Part shown: one piece after another, positions 7,640 to 16,816 of the stretch | Numbering within the stretch: the stretch's first letter is position 1 | Layout: the number at the start of each line of letters is the position of its first letter | From: an uncultured Pelagibacteraceae bacterium | GTDB taxonomy: Bacteria > Pseudomonadota > Alphaproteobacteria > Pelagibacterales > Pelagibacteraceae | Length of the DNA stretch: 34,503 bases | Direction of reading: 5' to 3' | Assembly: GCA_902569105.1 (NCBI GenBank) | Contig: CACFTE010000011.1 | Location: 1-34,503, forward strand | The notes under the pieces: generated by a model | What the model saw: the letters and a program-made list of their open reading frames with translations, nothing else | The model's database searches: none | What the model was told of the DNA's origin: nothing | Program-made: the position numbers and the translations under genes

Positions 7640-9167
7640 AGTGTCTTGTTTTTGAAAAAGCTAAAACAATTCCCATATCATTTGCAAACCTTATTATTTC
7701 TTTATCTCTAACAGAACCAAAAGGTTGAACAACTGCTGACACCCCAGCTTGCACAAGAGCCTCAATCCCATCCGTGAAAGGAAAAAATGCGTCTGAAGCA
7801 GCTATAATAGAATCTTCGTTGTCGAATTGCTTAAATTTTTTCATTTTTTCAATCGCTATCTTACAACTGTCTAGCCTACTTGGTTGGCCAGAGCCAATGC
7901 CCAAAGTTTTATTATTTTGACTTATTACAATAGCATTAGATTTTACAGACCGACAAACATTAAAAGAAAAGATAAGTTCTTTCATTATCTTTTTTGTTGG
8001 TTTCACTTTTGAAACAATTTTAAAGTTTTTTCCCCCTAATACATGATCATCATTATTTTGAAATAAAAAAGAGTTTAAACCTGAAACAATCTTAAAATTA
8101 TTGTTGTTCAATGAATTATTATAGTTAATTATTCTAAGATTTTTTCTAGTTTTCAAATATTTTAAAGCTTTGGGTTCAAAACCATTTGCTACAATAACTT
8201 CATAATAATTTCTTATTAATTCTTTAGCTACTTTTTGATTAATTTTAAAATTACATGCTACAATTCCACCAAAAGCACTTATTGGATCACAGTTTAGTGC
8301 TGACAAATAGCTTTTTAAATGATCGTTCTCTATTGATACTCCAGATGGGTTAGTATGTTTAACTATTACTGTGCCTTTGTTTTTTGGAAAAGTTTTTATC
8401 ATTCTCAAGCAAGCATAAATGTCATTATAATTATTATAGCTTAATTCTTTGCCATGTAATTGATTCAGATTTAAGGTTTCTTCATCACCATAAATTGCTC
8501 CAACTTGATGAGGATTTTCACCATATCTCAATTTTTTAAACAGTTTTGCATTAATAACTAATCTTTCAGGAATAATTTCTTTCGTACGAGAATTCAGATA
8601 TTTGTAAATTGTTGTGTCATAGCTTGCAGTTTCACAAAATGCAACTCTTGACATGTTCTCTCTAAATTTTAATGTAGTGCAGCCTTTATGAATATTAAGT
8701 TCTTCGATTAAATTTTGATAGTCGTTAATTTTAGTTATCACCACAACGTGTTTATAATTTTTAGCAGCAGACCTTACTAATGTTGGTCCGCCGATGTCGA
8801 TATTTTCTATTATTTTTTCTAGATTAGTTGTATTTTTTAGTGTGCTTTCAAATGGGTAGAAGTTACTAATAACTAAATCTATACTACTAAATTTATGTTT
8901 TCTTAGTACTTTTCTATGTGATTTACTGTTTCTCTTAAATAAAATTCCTGAATGTATTTTTGGATGAAGTGTTTTAACTCTCCCATCTAAAATTTCAGGA
9001 AACCCTGTATAATCGGAAACTTCTTCACATCGATATCCAAGTGACCTAATTTTATGATAAGTTCCTCCTGAACTTATTAATTTTACATTAAACTTTTTGA
9101 GAACTTTTAAAATATTATTAAGATTATTTTTATTGGATACAGAAATTAACGCAGACTTCACTCTCAT
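7629..9167 (-). CDS. purH: Bifunctional AICAR transformylase/IMP cyclohydrolase PurH
   Basis: PurH carries out the last two steps of IMP synthesis. The 512-residue product has the N-terminal MGS-like cyclohydrolase domain (ALISVSNKNN, LISSGGTYHKI, DGRVKTLHPKIHSGIL, residues ~5-80). The C-terminal transformylase domain shows KHTNPSGVSI, with the catalytic Lys-His pair, and DAFFPFTDGIEALVQAGVSAVVQPFGS. The C-terminus is the usual TRHFNH, so the protein is complete. Its start overlaps the end of the heparinase-like gene by 4 bases. The order heparinase-like then purH is widespread in alphaproteobacteria. Confidence 0.97.
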   Translation of the reverse strand: MRVKSALISVSNKNNLNNILKVLKKFNVKLISSGGTYHKIRSLGYRCEEVSDYTGFPEILDGRVKTLHPKIHSGILFKRNSKSHRKVLRKHKFSSIDLVISNFYPFESTLKNTTNLEKIIENIDIGGPTLVRSAAKNYKHVVVITKINDYQNLIEELNIHKGCTTLKFRENMSRVAFCETASYDTTIYKYLNSRTKEIIPERLVINAKLFKKLRYGENPHQVGAIYGDEETLNLNQLHGKELSYNNYNDIYACLRMIKTFPKNKGTVIVKHTNPSGVSIENDHLKSYLSALNCDPISAFGGIVACNFKINQKVAKELIRNYYEVIVANGFEPKALKYLKTRKNLRIINYNNSLNNNNFKIVSGLNSFLFQNNDDHVLGGKNFKIVSKVKPTKKIMKELIFSFNVCRSVKSNAIVISQNNKTLGIGSGQPSRLDSCKIAIEKMKKFKQFDNEDSIIAASDAFFPFTDGIEALVQAGVSAVVQPFGSVRDKEIIRFANDMGIVLAFSKTRHFNH

Positions 9168-10795
9168 ACTTTTCTTATTTCCCAGCAGATATTTTGTTCT
9201 TTAGGAATAGTCAAACCAGATATTACTATATTTTTATTTTCTAAATACTTATTTTTAGTCCCAAAATATAATCCAGTTTCAATATCCATTTTATAGTGTT
9301 TACAAGTGAACTTCCATCCAGCATTTTTATTTTCTATTAATATAGTCTCATTATTTATTAATTTTGTTAAGTTAATTTCCGGTTGTAAGTGAAATCTTAT
9401 CTCAAAATTACTTGACTTAAAATTTTTCATTTTTATTAGTTTATCACATCCTTGTAACCTGCAATCATCATGAAAATAACTTAATTCTCTTTCATGAATT
9501 AGTCCTTTTGATTTTAAATATGCATCATGAGAAGCTTTTATAAACCAAAAATTATTATCAGATTTTATCTCTTTATTTAGAATTTTAAAATTTTTACTTA
9601 CTAACATGTGATTATACTTATCTTTCTCAAATCTAACTATAGAAGTGTTATCTACTACTAATGTAGATTGAGTAGCTGATGATTTAGAAATCATATTTAG
9701 CTGATGTTTATAATTTTGAAAATAGCCCGAGTTTGAAATAACTTTTTCACCTATATAATTAAATTCAAATGATAATGCTCCTGCCTGGTATTCTCTTGAA
9801 AACTTTTTTTCAGGAGCTCTACCAATATCCATTGTTAAAGATGTTTTTTTATTTTTCAAAAATACATATCCACCTATTTCTTTGGTGTCTTCTTTAAATT
9901 TATATTTATGGAAGCTCAAATATTTATCAAATTCTTCATTAGAGTCTTCAAAATTTCCGTTAAACAACATTCCTCTTTTTTTATCTGCACATAAGAGATT
10001 ATATGCTTTGCCCATATAAAAAATAGTTTCCATTAGAAAATCAGGTATATTTGTTTGTGACTCTTTTAATAGTTCTCTTATCACAATTAAATATTTAAGA
10101 TAAAATACTAATTGTCTTAAATTTCTAGATTTAGGAAATTTGCCAGAGTCTAAAGAAAAATTTAATATTTGTTTTAAAAGGTCGACACCAAATTTAAGGT
10201 AATAGCTGTCTCCGTAAGACAAACCAACTAAAATTATAGCTGTGCTACCAATTATTTTATCATCTAATTTTTCAGATCTTTTAATTTCATTTACTAGATG
10301 ATTGGTTTGTTTTTTAATAATATTATTAAAACTAGACCTATAGTGAGTTTCAGCAGTTTCATAAGTTAATTTTGAATTCGCAATCCAGGCAATAATTCTT
10401 TTTGATAAAATATCCAAATCCCATTCGTTCTGTTTGTAACTATAATTTTCATTGATCCAGTTTAAAATTACATTTTGAGTAATTTTTTTTGATGATTTAA
10501 GATCTAGCGTGAATAACCAAAAAAAACTATGTAGTTTTTTAAAATTTCTTTTATCTAATTCCGAGGAATTTTTCCATATAGTGTTTAATGAAAAATCCTC
10601 AATATTATTTTTTTTTTTATCTATTTTAATTAAACAATTAAGAATACTTTGGCTTGGTTTATATATTATTGTTTTGTCATCAATTTTTGAAATTTTTTTA
10701 TTATAAATCGGTGAGTTAAGATAAATCTTTCTTATTTGTTGAACTAAATGGAAAAAAATAATACCAAAGTTTAAAAAAACATTTTTAAGAAACAT
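9164..10795 (-). CDS. Heparinase II/III family protein
   Basis: The 543-residue product resembles the heparinase II/III-like proteins encoded beside purH in alphaproteobacteria. The N-terminal ~300 residues are helical, consistent with an alpha/alpha toroid (LNWINENYSYKQNEWDLD, IGSTAIILVGLSYGDSYYL, FPKSRNLRQLVFYLKYL). The C-terminal part is beta-rich, with TLTMDIGRAPEKKFSREYQAG and HDAYLKSKGLIHERELSYF being typical. No clear signal peptide is present, although the first ~25 residues are hydrophobic. Polysaccharide lyase activity is known for some relatives but not for this clade, so a role in envelope glycan metabolism is only inference. It abuts rpe without a gap. Confidence 0.82.
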   Translation of the reverse strand: MFLKNVFLNFGIIFFHLVQQIRKIYLNSPIYNKKISKIDDKTIIYKPSQSILNCLIKIDKKKNNIEDFSLNTIWKNSSELDKRNFKKLHSFFWLFTLDLKSSKKITQNVILNWINENYSYKQNEWDLDILSKRIIAWIANSKLTYETAETHYRSSFNNIIKKQTNHLVNEIKRSEKLDDKIIGSTAIILVGLSYGDSYYLKFGVDLLKQILNFSLDSGKFPKSRNLRQLVFYLKYLIVIRELLKESQTNIPDFLMETIFYMGKAYNLLCADKKRGMLFNGNFEDSNEEFDKYLSFHKYKFKEDTKEIGGYVFLKNKKTSLTMDIGRAPEKKFSREYQAGALSFEFNYIGEKVISNSGYFQNYKHQLNMISKSSATQSTLVVDNTSIVRFEKDKYNHMLVSKNFKILNKEIKSDNNFWFIKASHDAYLKSKGLIHERELSYFHDDCRLQGCDKLIKMKNFKSSNFEIRFHLQPEINLTKLINNETILIENKNAGWKFTCKHYKMDIETGLYFGTKNKYLENKNIVISGLTIPKEQNICWEIRKV

Positions 10796-11455
10796 TTAAA
10801 TTTGTTTTAAAGTTTGAATATTTTTTTTTAAATCTCCATTATTTTCTTTAAAAATTGTTGTTCCAGAAACTAGTATGTCCACCCCTGCTTCAACTGCAAT
10901 TTTTGAGGTTTCAAAATTTATCCCACCATCAATTTCTATTTTAAATCTAAATTTCTGATCAGCTCTTATTTGGTTTAACTTTACTATTTTTTTAACAACA
11001 TCTTTAATAAATTTTTGTCCACCAAATCCAGGGTAAACACTCATTATTAAAATTAAATCTACTTTATCCAAATGTTCTTCAGCAGCTGTTATTTCTGTGT
11101 CTGGATTTAGTGAAATACCAACTTTTTTATTAAGTGATTTAATAAGATCTATTGTTTGTAAAATATTTCCAGTGGCCTCAGGATGAAAAGTTATTATATC
11201 AGCGCCTGCATCACTATAATCCTTAATATATTTGTGAACTGGATCAATCATTAAATGAACATCAAAAGGTAGTTTGGTATATTTCCTTAAACTTTTAATT
11301 ACTGGAGGCCCGATCGTGAGGTTTGGAACAAAGTGGCCATCCATTACATCAACATGAATCATATCTGCGCCACTATCCTCTAATCTTTTTATATCATCGC
11401 CCAACTTACTAAAATCAGCAGATAAAATTGATGGAGATATTTGTATTTTTTTCAT
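10796..11455 (-). CDS. rpe: Ribulose-phosphate 3-epimerase
   Basis: Rpe interconverts ribulose-5-phosphate and xylulose-5-phosphate in the pentose phosphate pathway. The 219-residue TIM barrel has ISPSILSADFSKLGDDI at its start, HVDVMDGHFVPNLTIGPP with the metal-binding His and Asp, FDVHLMIDP, MSVYPGFGGQKFI and EIDGGINFET with the second catalytic Asp. All expected residues are seen and the length is normal. The gene heads the rpe - heparinase-like - purH string on the minus strand. Confidence 0.97.
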   Translation of the reverse strand: MKKIQISPSILSADFSKLGDDIKRLEDSGADMIHVDVMDGHFVPNLTIGPPVIKSLRKYTKLPFDVHLMIDPVHKYIKDYSDAGADIITFHPEATGNILQTIDLIKSLNKKVGISLNPDTEITAAEEHLDKVDLILIMSVYPGFGGQKFIKDVVKKIVKLNQIRADQKFRFKIEIDGGINFETSKIAVEAGVDILVSGTTIFKENNGDLKKNIQTLKQI

Positions 11456-11503
11456 AGAAGATACAATTTATAGTACTATCAATTTTTAGAGCAATTTGAA
11501 TTA

Positions 11504-11839
11504 TTATTTGCCGAATATTCTATAAATTTCATTTGCAATTTCACTTTCCAATGGAAAGGAAAGCATTCCCATGACTGAATATCCTAATAAATATGGGATT
11601 AAATAAAATCTGATCATATAAAAAAACCAAGCTACATATAGTGGTATGATTGGGTGTGCTATAAAGCTCGGTGTTATAAACTTAAATACCTTTATTATTG
11701 GGTTTGTAGATTTTACAAATATTTTCATGAAGAAAAATTCTGAATCTTCTCTTTGAAATATATTCATTGCAGTACGACCTATTAGCGTCCACATTATAAT
11801 TCCTAGAATATAATCGATTATTAAAATATAAATTGGCAT
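11504..11839 (-). CDS. Small membrane protein, unrecognised (distantly YggT-like pattern)
   Basis: The 111-residue product has two or three hydrophobic segments: residues ~3-22, and ~62-90, which may be one long or two short helices. Between them, KSTNPIIKVFKFITPSFIAHPIIPLYVAW resembles in pattern the T-x-P-x-x-x-x-(R/K)-x-x-x-P-x-x...P-I-I-P segment of YggT proteins, but the match is too weak for assignment. It lies immediately downstream of the symporter terminator with no spare promoter space, so it may depend on read-through. A gap of 48 bases separates it from rpe. Confidence 0.7.
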   Translation of the reverse strand: MPIYILIIDYILGIIMWTLIGRTAMNIFQREDSEFFFMKIFVKSTNPIIKVFKFITPSFIAHPIIPLYVAWFFYMIRFYLIPYLLGYSVMGMLSFPLESEIANEIYRIFGK

Positions 11840-11840
11840 A

Positions 11841-11852
11841 TTCTTTAAAGAA
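11841..11852. repeat. Perfect 12-bp palindrome before the small membrane-protein gene
   Basis: TTCTTTAAAGAA is its own reverse complement. It sits one base upstream of the ATG at 11839 (minus strand) and shares its last base with the terminator hairpin. It may be an operator or simply an A+T-rich coincidence. Confidence 0.45.
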
Positions 11853-11878
11853 TAAGGGGCGTATAATACGCCCCTTAT
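11846..11878 (-). terminator. Intrinsic terminator of the sodium:solute symporter operon
   Basis: Read on the minus strand, a 12-bp perfect stem (core AAGGGGCG / CGCCCCTT) with a 3-base loop at 11864-11866 starts 13 bases after the symporter stop. It is followed by a short T-rich stretch (TCTTT). The G+C-rich stem stands out sharply from the surrounding DNA. The other strand lacks a T tract. It is the only convincing Rho-independent terminator in the window. Confidence 0.85.
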
Positions 11879-11890
11879 AAAAAATTTAAT

Positions 11891-13744
11891 TTAGTGTGCT
11901 TTTCCTAGAATAGTCTTACCGCTAGGTACCCTGACTTCATCAACCATTTTTTGGGTGGCGCTATCAGGTTCTTCAGTCATTAGACTTACTACAACCATTA
12001 CAACAAGACATACAGAAGCTCCGATAATACCAAATCTTAGGTGGTCAATTCCTAACCATGGTGTTTGTGCCATGAATTTAGGGCCAACATATATCAAGTA
12101 CGCAGTACCCGATCCAAGACCTGCTATCATACCTGCAACAGCACCTGCTCTAGTTGCTCGCTTCCACCATATTCCAAGAACAAGTGGGAAGAACAATCCA
12201 GACATAGCGAAGTCGAATGCCCAAGCAACAGCACCGAGAATTGATGTAATTCTCATTGATGCAATATATGCTCCGGCAGCACCGATCACTATTAGAAGTG
12301 CTCTAGCAACTAATAATCTTTTTCTTACATCTGCTTTTGGATCAACGATTTTGTAGTAAATATCGTGTGATAAAGCATTAGCTATCGCAAGAATTAGACC
12401 ATCCGCAGTTGACATCGCAGCAGCCATACCTCCAGCAGCAACTAGTCCAGAAATTACGTAAGGTAATCCAGCAACTTCAGGAGTTGCAAGAACCACTACG
12501 TCACCTCTCATGAACCATTCATTTAACTGAAGAATTCCGTCTCCGTTAAAGTCTGCAATAAAGGCTTGTTTAACATTAACCCAAGCATTAACCCATTCAA
12601 TTTGCATTATTTCAGCAATAGGTTTTCCTATCAGACCCGTTGGTAAGTTAGGATCTAAAAGAGATATCTTAGATAATGTTGCTAACATAGGCGCTGAAGT
12701 ATAAAGCAATGCAATAAAGAATAGTGACCATGCCACTGATTTTCTTGCAGCTTTAACACTAGGCGTTGTGAAGTATCTCATTAGAATGTGAGGTAAAGAA
12801 GCCGTTCCCACCATCATACAGATTGCTAATGATATAAACTTCCATGCAGCCATTCCACCACCTGGTACGTCAGAGTGAGGAACAGAAATCGATTTCAATC
12901 CTCCTGGTACACCAGCAGCTTTTATGTCCGCAGCAGCGTTTTTAACTAATCCAAATGTAGCCTCTAGATCATTTAATCTTGCAACCTCATCCGCCAACAT
13001 AAAGTGCGGAAAGAAACCAAAACCATTTTTATTACTGATCCAGAATACAGGAATTAGGTAAGCGATAATTAATACGATATACTGAGCAACTTGTGTCCAG
13101 GTAACCGCTCTCATACCACCTAACATTGAACATAGTAAAATACTTACTAGTCCAACCCAAACTCCTAATTCAAATGGAATACCTAAAGCTCTAGAAGCAA
13201 TTGTTCCAGTCGCATTAATTTGTGCTGTCACATAAGTGAAAGATGCCAAAGTAAGAACAACAACCGCCATGAAACGCGCAAGGTTTCCGCCGTATCTTGT
13301 TCCAATGAAATCTGGCACAGTGTAACATCCAAATTTTCTTAAGTATGGAGCCATTAGAGATGACACTAACACATATCCACCAGTCCAACCGACTAGGAAT
13401 GCCATGTAAGTATAACCACCGAAGTAAATACCTCCTGCCATCGCAACGAATGATGCACCTGACATCCAGTCAGCTGCTGTTGCCATTCCGTTGAAGACTG
13501 TTGGTACTTGTCTTCCAGCTACATAATAAGCATCGACCTGAACAGTTCTAGAAATCCATCCAATTAATGCATAGATCGCAACTGTAAAGGCAACAAAACA
13601 TATACCTATCGTCTTTGCAGTCATACCTGCTTGTTCCGCAATAGCCATCAATATGATGAATACTAAGAAACCACCAGTATATGTTCCATAGATCTTAGGT
13701 AGATTGTTTATGAAGTCTTTTCTATTTATAAACTTTTCAGCCAT
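11891..13744 (-). CDS. Sodium:solute symporter, large subunit (acetate permease ActP-like)
   Basis: The 617-residue product is an SSS-family transporter with about 13 hydrophobic helices. It belongs to the branch that works with a small DUF4212 partner. Family marks are YVAGRQVPTVFNGMATAADWMSGASF (sodium and substrate region), GGYVLVSSLMAPYLRKFG, YTVPDFIGTRYGG and GGMAAAMSTADGLILAIANALSHDIY. A ~60-residue soluble insert near residues 245-300 is typical of this branch. The substrate is probably acetate or another short organic acid, supported by acs about 1 kb away, but this is inference. The gene is visibly richer in G+C than its neighbours. It has a strong Shine-Dalgarno site, starts on a TAATG overlap with the small subunit, and ends at a strong terminator. 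Confidence 0.9.
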   Translation of the reverse strand: MAEKFINRKDFINNLPKIYGTYTGGFLVFIILMAIAEQAGMTAKTIGICFVAFTVAIYALIGWISRTVQVDAYYVAGRQVPTVFNGMATAADWMSGASFVAMAGGIYFGGYTYMAFLVGWTGGYVLVSSLMAPYLRKFGCYTVPDFIGTRYGGNLARFMAVVVLTLASFTYVTAQINATGTIASRALGIPFELGVWVGLVSILLCSMLGGMRAVTWTQVAQYIVLIIAYLIPVFWISNKNGFGFFPHFMLADEVARLNDLEATFGLVKNAAADIKAAGVPGGLKSISVPHSDVPGGGMAAWKFISLAICMMVGTASLPHILMRYFTTPSVKAARKSVAWSLFFIALLYTSAPMLATLSKISLLDPNLPTGLIGKPIAEIMQIEWVNAWVNVKQAFIADFNGDGILQLNEWFMRGDVVVLATPEVAGLPYVISGLVAAGGMAAAMSTADGLILAIANALSHDIYYKIVDPKADVRKRLLVARALLIVIGAAGAYIASMRITSILGAVAWAFDFAMSGLFFPLVLGIWWKRATRAGAVAGMIAGLGSGTAYLIYVGPKFMAQTPWLGIDHLRFGIIGASVCLVVMVVVSLMTEEPDSATQKMVDEVRVPSGKTILGKAH

Positions 13745-14004
13745 TATTCGTCCTCCCCTCTTTCAGCGAAGCCAAACTCTTCATCAATTTTCTCTTGTCT
13801 GTTTGCAAACCAAAATATTAAGACAACGAAAATTACTATAGACCCTTGGGCACACATGTAATAAGCAAGTGGGTATCCCAAAAAGCTACCATTGTTTAAG
13901 CTTTCACCAAACATGAAGATGACGATTGAGAAAATAAACCAAATAGCAAGAGTTATCATCATTAACCCCTTGGTTTTTTCCCAGTGTCTTTCTTTGTTTG
14001 ACAT
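13744..14004 (-). CDS. DUF4212 sodium:solute symporter small subunit
   Basis: The 86-residue product has two transmembrane helices, GLMMITLAIWFIFSIVIFMF and YPLAYYMCAQGSIVIFVVLI, and a charged tail (RQEKIDEEFGFAERGEDE). The motif LGYPLAYYMCAQGSI is characteristic of the small partner subunit of SSS transporters of this branch. Its stop TAA overlaps the ATG of the large subunit by one base, so the two are translated together. It is the first gene of the operon and has a strong Shine-Dalgarno sequence. Confidence 0.93.
   Translation of the reverse strand: MSNKERHWEKTKGLMMITLAIWFIFSIVIFMFGESLNNGSFLGYPLAYYMCAQGSIVIFVVLIFWFANRQEKIDEEFGFAERGEDE
13751..13760 (-). promoter_or_regulatory. Strong ribosome-binding site of the symporter gene
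   Basis: GAGGGGAGGA on the minus strand lies 6 bases before the ATG, inside the end of the small-subunit gene. It is unusually strong for this A+T-rich window and points to high translation. Confidence 0.75.
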
Positions 14005-14010
14005 TTTTAA

Positions 14011-14017
14011 TCCTCCC
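14011..14017 (-). promoter_or_regulatory. Strong ribosome-binding site of the DUF4212 gene
   Basis: GGGAGGA on the minus strand lies 6 bases before the ATG. It is preceded by an 8-bp palindrome CCTATAGG at 14016-14023 that partly overlaps it and could influence its accessibility. Confidence 0.7.
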
Positions 14018-14111
14018 TATAGGTTAAAAAAAGAAACCATACTGATTTGAAAATGGATTGGAAGCCCTAAAATGGTCTTAGATATCGTTAAAAATAAGGA
14101 AAAAACAGCAT

Positions 14112-14738
14112 ATGGCAATTAAATACAAGTTAAAGTTGAAAGACTTAAAGCTAGAATACTTGATTGACTATTTAAAACCCATTTTAAAATTTTTCAAAGC
14201 TAAACAAAAAATAAATAATTATGATGATTTAAAGAATTTTATACAAAAAAAATCAGCTTGGATTAGTCAAGTCACCTTATACGGGTATTTAAAAACTAGA
14301 ATGGGTGCCAAATATGTTTTGATGTTTGAGGATGAGATATTTCTTGGATCAATTAATAAAGCAAAGTGGAATATATATGTAGTAGCTCTTCAAGATCTAT
14401 CTTTATATTCTATTTCTTATCTAAAAAATATATCACAAAGGCATGACATTGAAAAAGCGAAAGAAATTTTTTTGGAAATACTATCTCAAGAGGAAAAAAA
14501 TCAAATGCCAACTGATATTTTAGAGAAGACCAAAAAGGAATTTGATGAAAGGTTTAAAAAAATTGATTGGGAAAAACATTACAAAAATTTACCGTTTAAT
14601 AATAGTGCTCTTGCCTTATATGAATGGTCTCCAATTGCTGAAGAGCTTAAAAGTTTAGATAGGAAGATTGTTTTAAATTCAATGATTCTAAAATGGGATA
14701 TAATAAAAAAAGAATTTGTACAGTTAATTAATTTTTAA
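14112..14738 (+). CDS. Conserved-looking protein of unknown function
   Basis: I do not recognise the family. The 208 residues are soluble, lysine-rich and mostly helical. Notable segments are [20 protein letters not shown] (residues ~53-72), [20 protein letters not shown] (~74-93) and [22 protein letters not shown] (~164-185), which look like conserved cores rather than random sequence. There is no signal peptide, membrane helix or metal motif. It is divergent from the symporter operon across 107 bases and convergent with acs, sharing a TTAA stop overlap. Its place between two acetate-type genes may be meaningful or accidental. AAGGA at about 14096-14100 is a distant possible ribosome-binding site. 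Confidence 0.75.
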   Translation: MAIKYKLKLKDLKLEYLIDYLKPILKFFKAKQKINNYDDLKNFIQKKSAWISQVTLYGYLKTRMGAKYVLMFEDEIFLGSINKAKWNIYVVALQDLSLYSISYLKNISQRHDIEKAKEIFLEILSQEEKNQMPTDILEKTKKEFDERFKKIDWEKHYKNLPFNNSALALYEWSPIAEELKSLDRKIVLNSMILKWDIIKKEFVQLINF

Positions 14739-16813
14739 ATATTTTTTCTATTATTTACTAAATTATCAACAACACTTGGATCTGCAAGAGTAGTGGTATC
14801 TCCAAGTTCATCATGTTCATTTGCAGCAATTTTTCTTAAAATTCTTCTCATAATTTTACCAGATCTGGTTTTGGGTAATCCAGGTGCAAATTGAATTAAC
14901 TCAGGTCTATAAAATGGTCCCAGACTTTTCGCAATATGATTTTTAAGTTCTCTTTCCAAATCTCCGTCTGCAATAACTCCATTATTAACAGTTATATAAC
15001 AGTATAATGCATTTCCCTTTATTTGATGTGGATATCCTACGACTGCTGCTTCAGCAACTTTTGGATGAGCAACAAAAGCACTTTCTATTTCAGCTGTTCC
15101 AAGATTATGACCTGATACAATTATTACGTCATCAACTCTTCCAGTAATCCAGTAATAACCATCCTTATCTCTCTTACAACCATCACCAGTAAAATATTTT
15201 CCATCAAATTGTGAAAAATATGTATCAATAAATCTTTGATGATCGCCGTAAACAGTTCTCATTTGACCTGGCCATGATTGAGACATACATAATCTTCCCT
15301 GACCTTCGCCTTTTATTTCTTTTCCATCTTGGTCAACTATTATAGGTTTAATTCCATAAAATGGTTTGGTAGCTGAACCTGGTTTAAGGTCTAGTGCTCC
15401 GGTTTGTGGAGAAATGAGAATACCCCCAGTTTCTGTTTGCCACCATGTATCTACAATAGGACACTTACTATCACCAACAGTTTTATAATACCACTCCCAA
15501 GCTTCTGGATTAATAGGCTCACCAACAGTACCAAGTAATTTCAATGATTTTCTTGATGTTTTTTTAACAGGTTCATCCCCTTGAGCCATCAAAGCTCTGA
15601 TTGCAGTTGGTGCTGTATAAAATGTATTAACTTTATATTTATCAACTATTTGCCACCATCTAGAATAGTCAGGGTAAGTAGGAATACCCTCAAACATAAT
15701 TGTTGTTGCACCATTTGAGAGTGGACCATAAATTATATAACTGTGGCCAGTGATCCATCCAATATCAGCAGTACAAAAATATATATCTTTAGGTTTATAA
15801 TTAAAAATATATTGATGTGTCATTGATGCATAAACCATATAACCACCTGTAGTGTGGAGAACACCTTTGGGTTTTCCAGTGGATCCCGATGTATATAAAA
15901 TAAATAATGGATCTTCGGCATTCATTTCCTCTGGATCACATTGGGATGGTAACCCTTTTGTCATTTCGTGATACCAAACATCTCTACTTTCATCCCAATT
16001 AATTCTATTACCTGTTCTTTTGACAACAATACATTTTTTAACATTTGGACAATGTATTAGAGCTTCATCAGTTATTGACTTCAAATGAATTGTTTTACCA
16101 CCTCTTATACCTTCATCAGCTGTAATAATGTAATCAGACTTACAGTTATTGACTCTGTCAGCAATTGAATCCGCTGAAAAACCTCCAAAAATTATTGAAT
16201 GAATTGCTCCTATCCTCGCACATGCAAGCATTGTGTAAGCTAATTCAGGTATCATTGTTAAATATATTGTAACTCTGTCACCTTTTTGAACACCAATTTT
16301 TCTCAGTCCATTTGCTGCTTTTGAAACTTCATCATGTAGTTGCTTATAACTTATTTTTTTATGAACCTTTGGATCATCTCCTACCCAAATAATAGCTGTT
16401 TTGTCTTTATTCTTTTTTAAATGTCTATCAATACAGTTTGCAGATGCATTAAGAGTCCCATCATAAAACCATTTAATATTTACTTCTGTTTTACTATAGG
16501 TAACATCTTTAATTTTTGTATAAGGTTTAATCCAAGTAATTCTTTTTCCTTCTTTAGCCCAAAAGTCATTGTTATTTCTTAAAGACTCTTTATATTTTTT
16601 CTCATACATAGATTTATTTACTATTGAATTTTTTATCCACTCAGATTTTGTTTTGTAAATTTTTTCTGCTGTTTGTTTAGAACTCTTTTTAGAATTTACT
16701 TTTTTTCTTCTTCTTTTTACCTTTTTTTTTAAAATTCTATTAAATTTATTTTTTTTTGATGATCTTTTCTGATTTTTTTTTTTAGTTTTTCTTTTTTTCT
16801 TTTTTTTTGGCAT
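14735..16813 (-). CDS. acs: Acetyl-CoA synthetase with polybasic N-terminal extension
   Basis: AMP-forming acetyl-CoA synthetase activates acetate for central metabolism. In the 692-residue product, the usual enzyme begins near residue 69 ([17 protein letters not shown]). It contains the P-loop [52 protein letters not shown] and the C-terminal [14 protein letters not shown], whose Lys is the regulatory acetylation site in this family. The first ~47 residues are extraordinary, with about 28 Lys or Arg. M69 is the next Met in frame but would remove residues that align with known N-termini, so the long form is likelier. The EVE gene stops 3 bases upstream on the same strand. Confidence 0.96.
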   Translation of the reverse strand: MPKKKKKRKTKKKNQKRSSKKNKFNRILKKKVKRRRKKVNSKKSSKQTAEKIYKTKSEWIKNSIVNKSMYEKKYKESLRNNNDFWAKEGKRITWIKPYTKIKDVTYSKTEVNIKWFYDGTLNASANCIDRHLKKNKDKTAIIWVGDDPKVHKKISYKQLHDEVSKAANGLRKIGVQKGDRVTIYLTMIPELAYTMLACARIGAIHSIIFGGFSADSIADRVNNCKSDYIITADEGIRGGKTIHLKSITDEALIHCPNVKKCIVVKRTGNRINWDESRDVWYHEMTKGLPSQCDPEEMNAEDPLFILYTSGSTGKPKGVLHTTGGYMVYASMTHQYIFNYKPKDIYFCTADIGWITGHSYIIYGPLSNGATTIMFEGIPTYPDYSRWWQIVDKYKVNTFYTAPTAIRALMAQGDEPVKKTSRKSLKLLGTVGEPINPEAWEWYYKTVGDSKCPIVDTWWQTETGGILISPQTGALDLKPGSATKPFYGIKPIIVDQDGKEIKGEGQGRLCMSQSWPGQMRTVYGDHQRFIDTYFSQFDGKYFTGDGCKRDKDGYYWITGRVDDVIIVSGHNLGTAEIESAFVAHPKVAEAAVVGYPHQIKGNALYCYITVNNGVIADGDLERELKNHIAKSLGPFYRPELIQFAPGLPKTRSGKIMRRILRKIAANEHDELGDTTTLADPSVVDNLVNNRKNI

Positions 16814-16816
16814 GTT

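Noticed and set aside
11955-12356. Plus-strand open frame of 133 codons opposite the symporter
   Set aside because: It lies wholly inside a well-supported minus-strand gene and its translation has no recognisable motif; it reflects the G+C-richer codon pattern of that gene.
16700-16813. Poly-A/T tracts at the acs 5' end as a frameshift or sequencing error
   Set aside because: The frame stays open and in register with the Acs core and starts 3 bases after the EVE stop, so an intact long N-terminus is the simpler reading.
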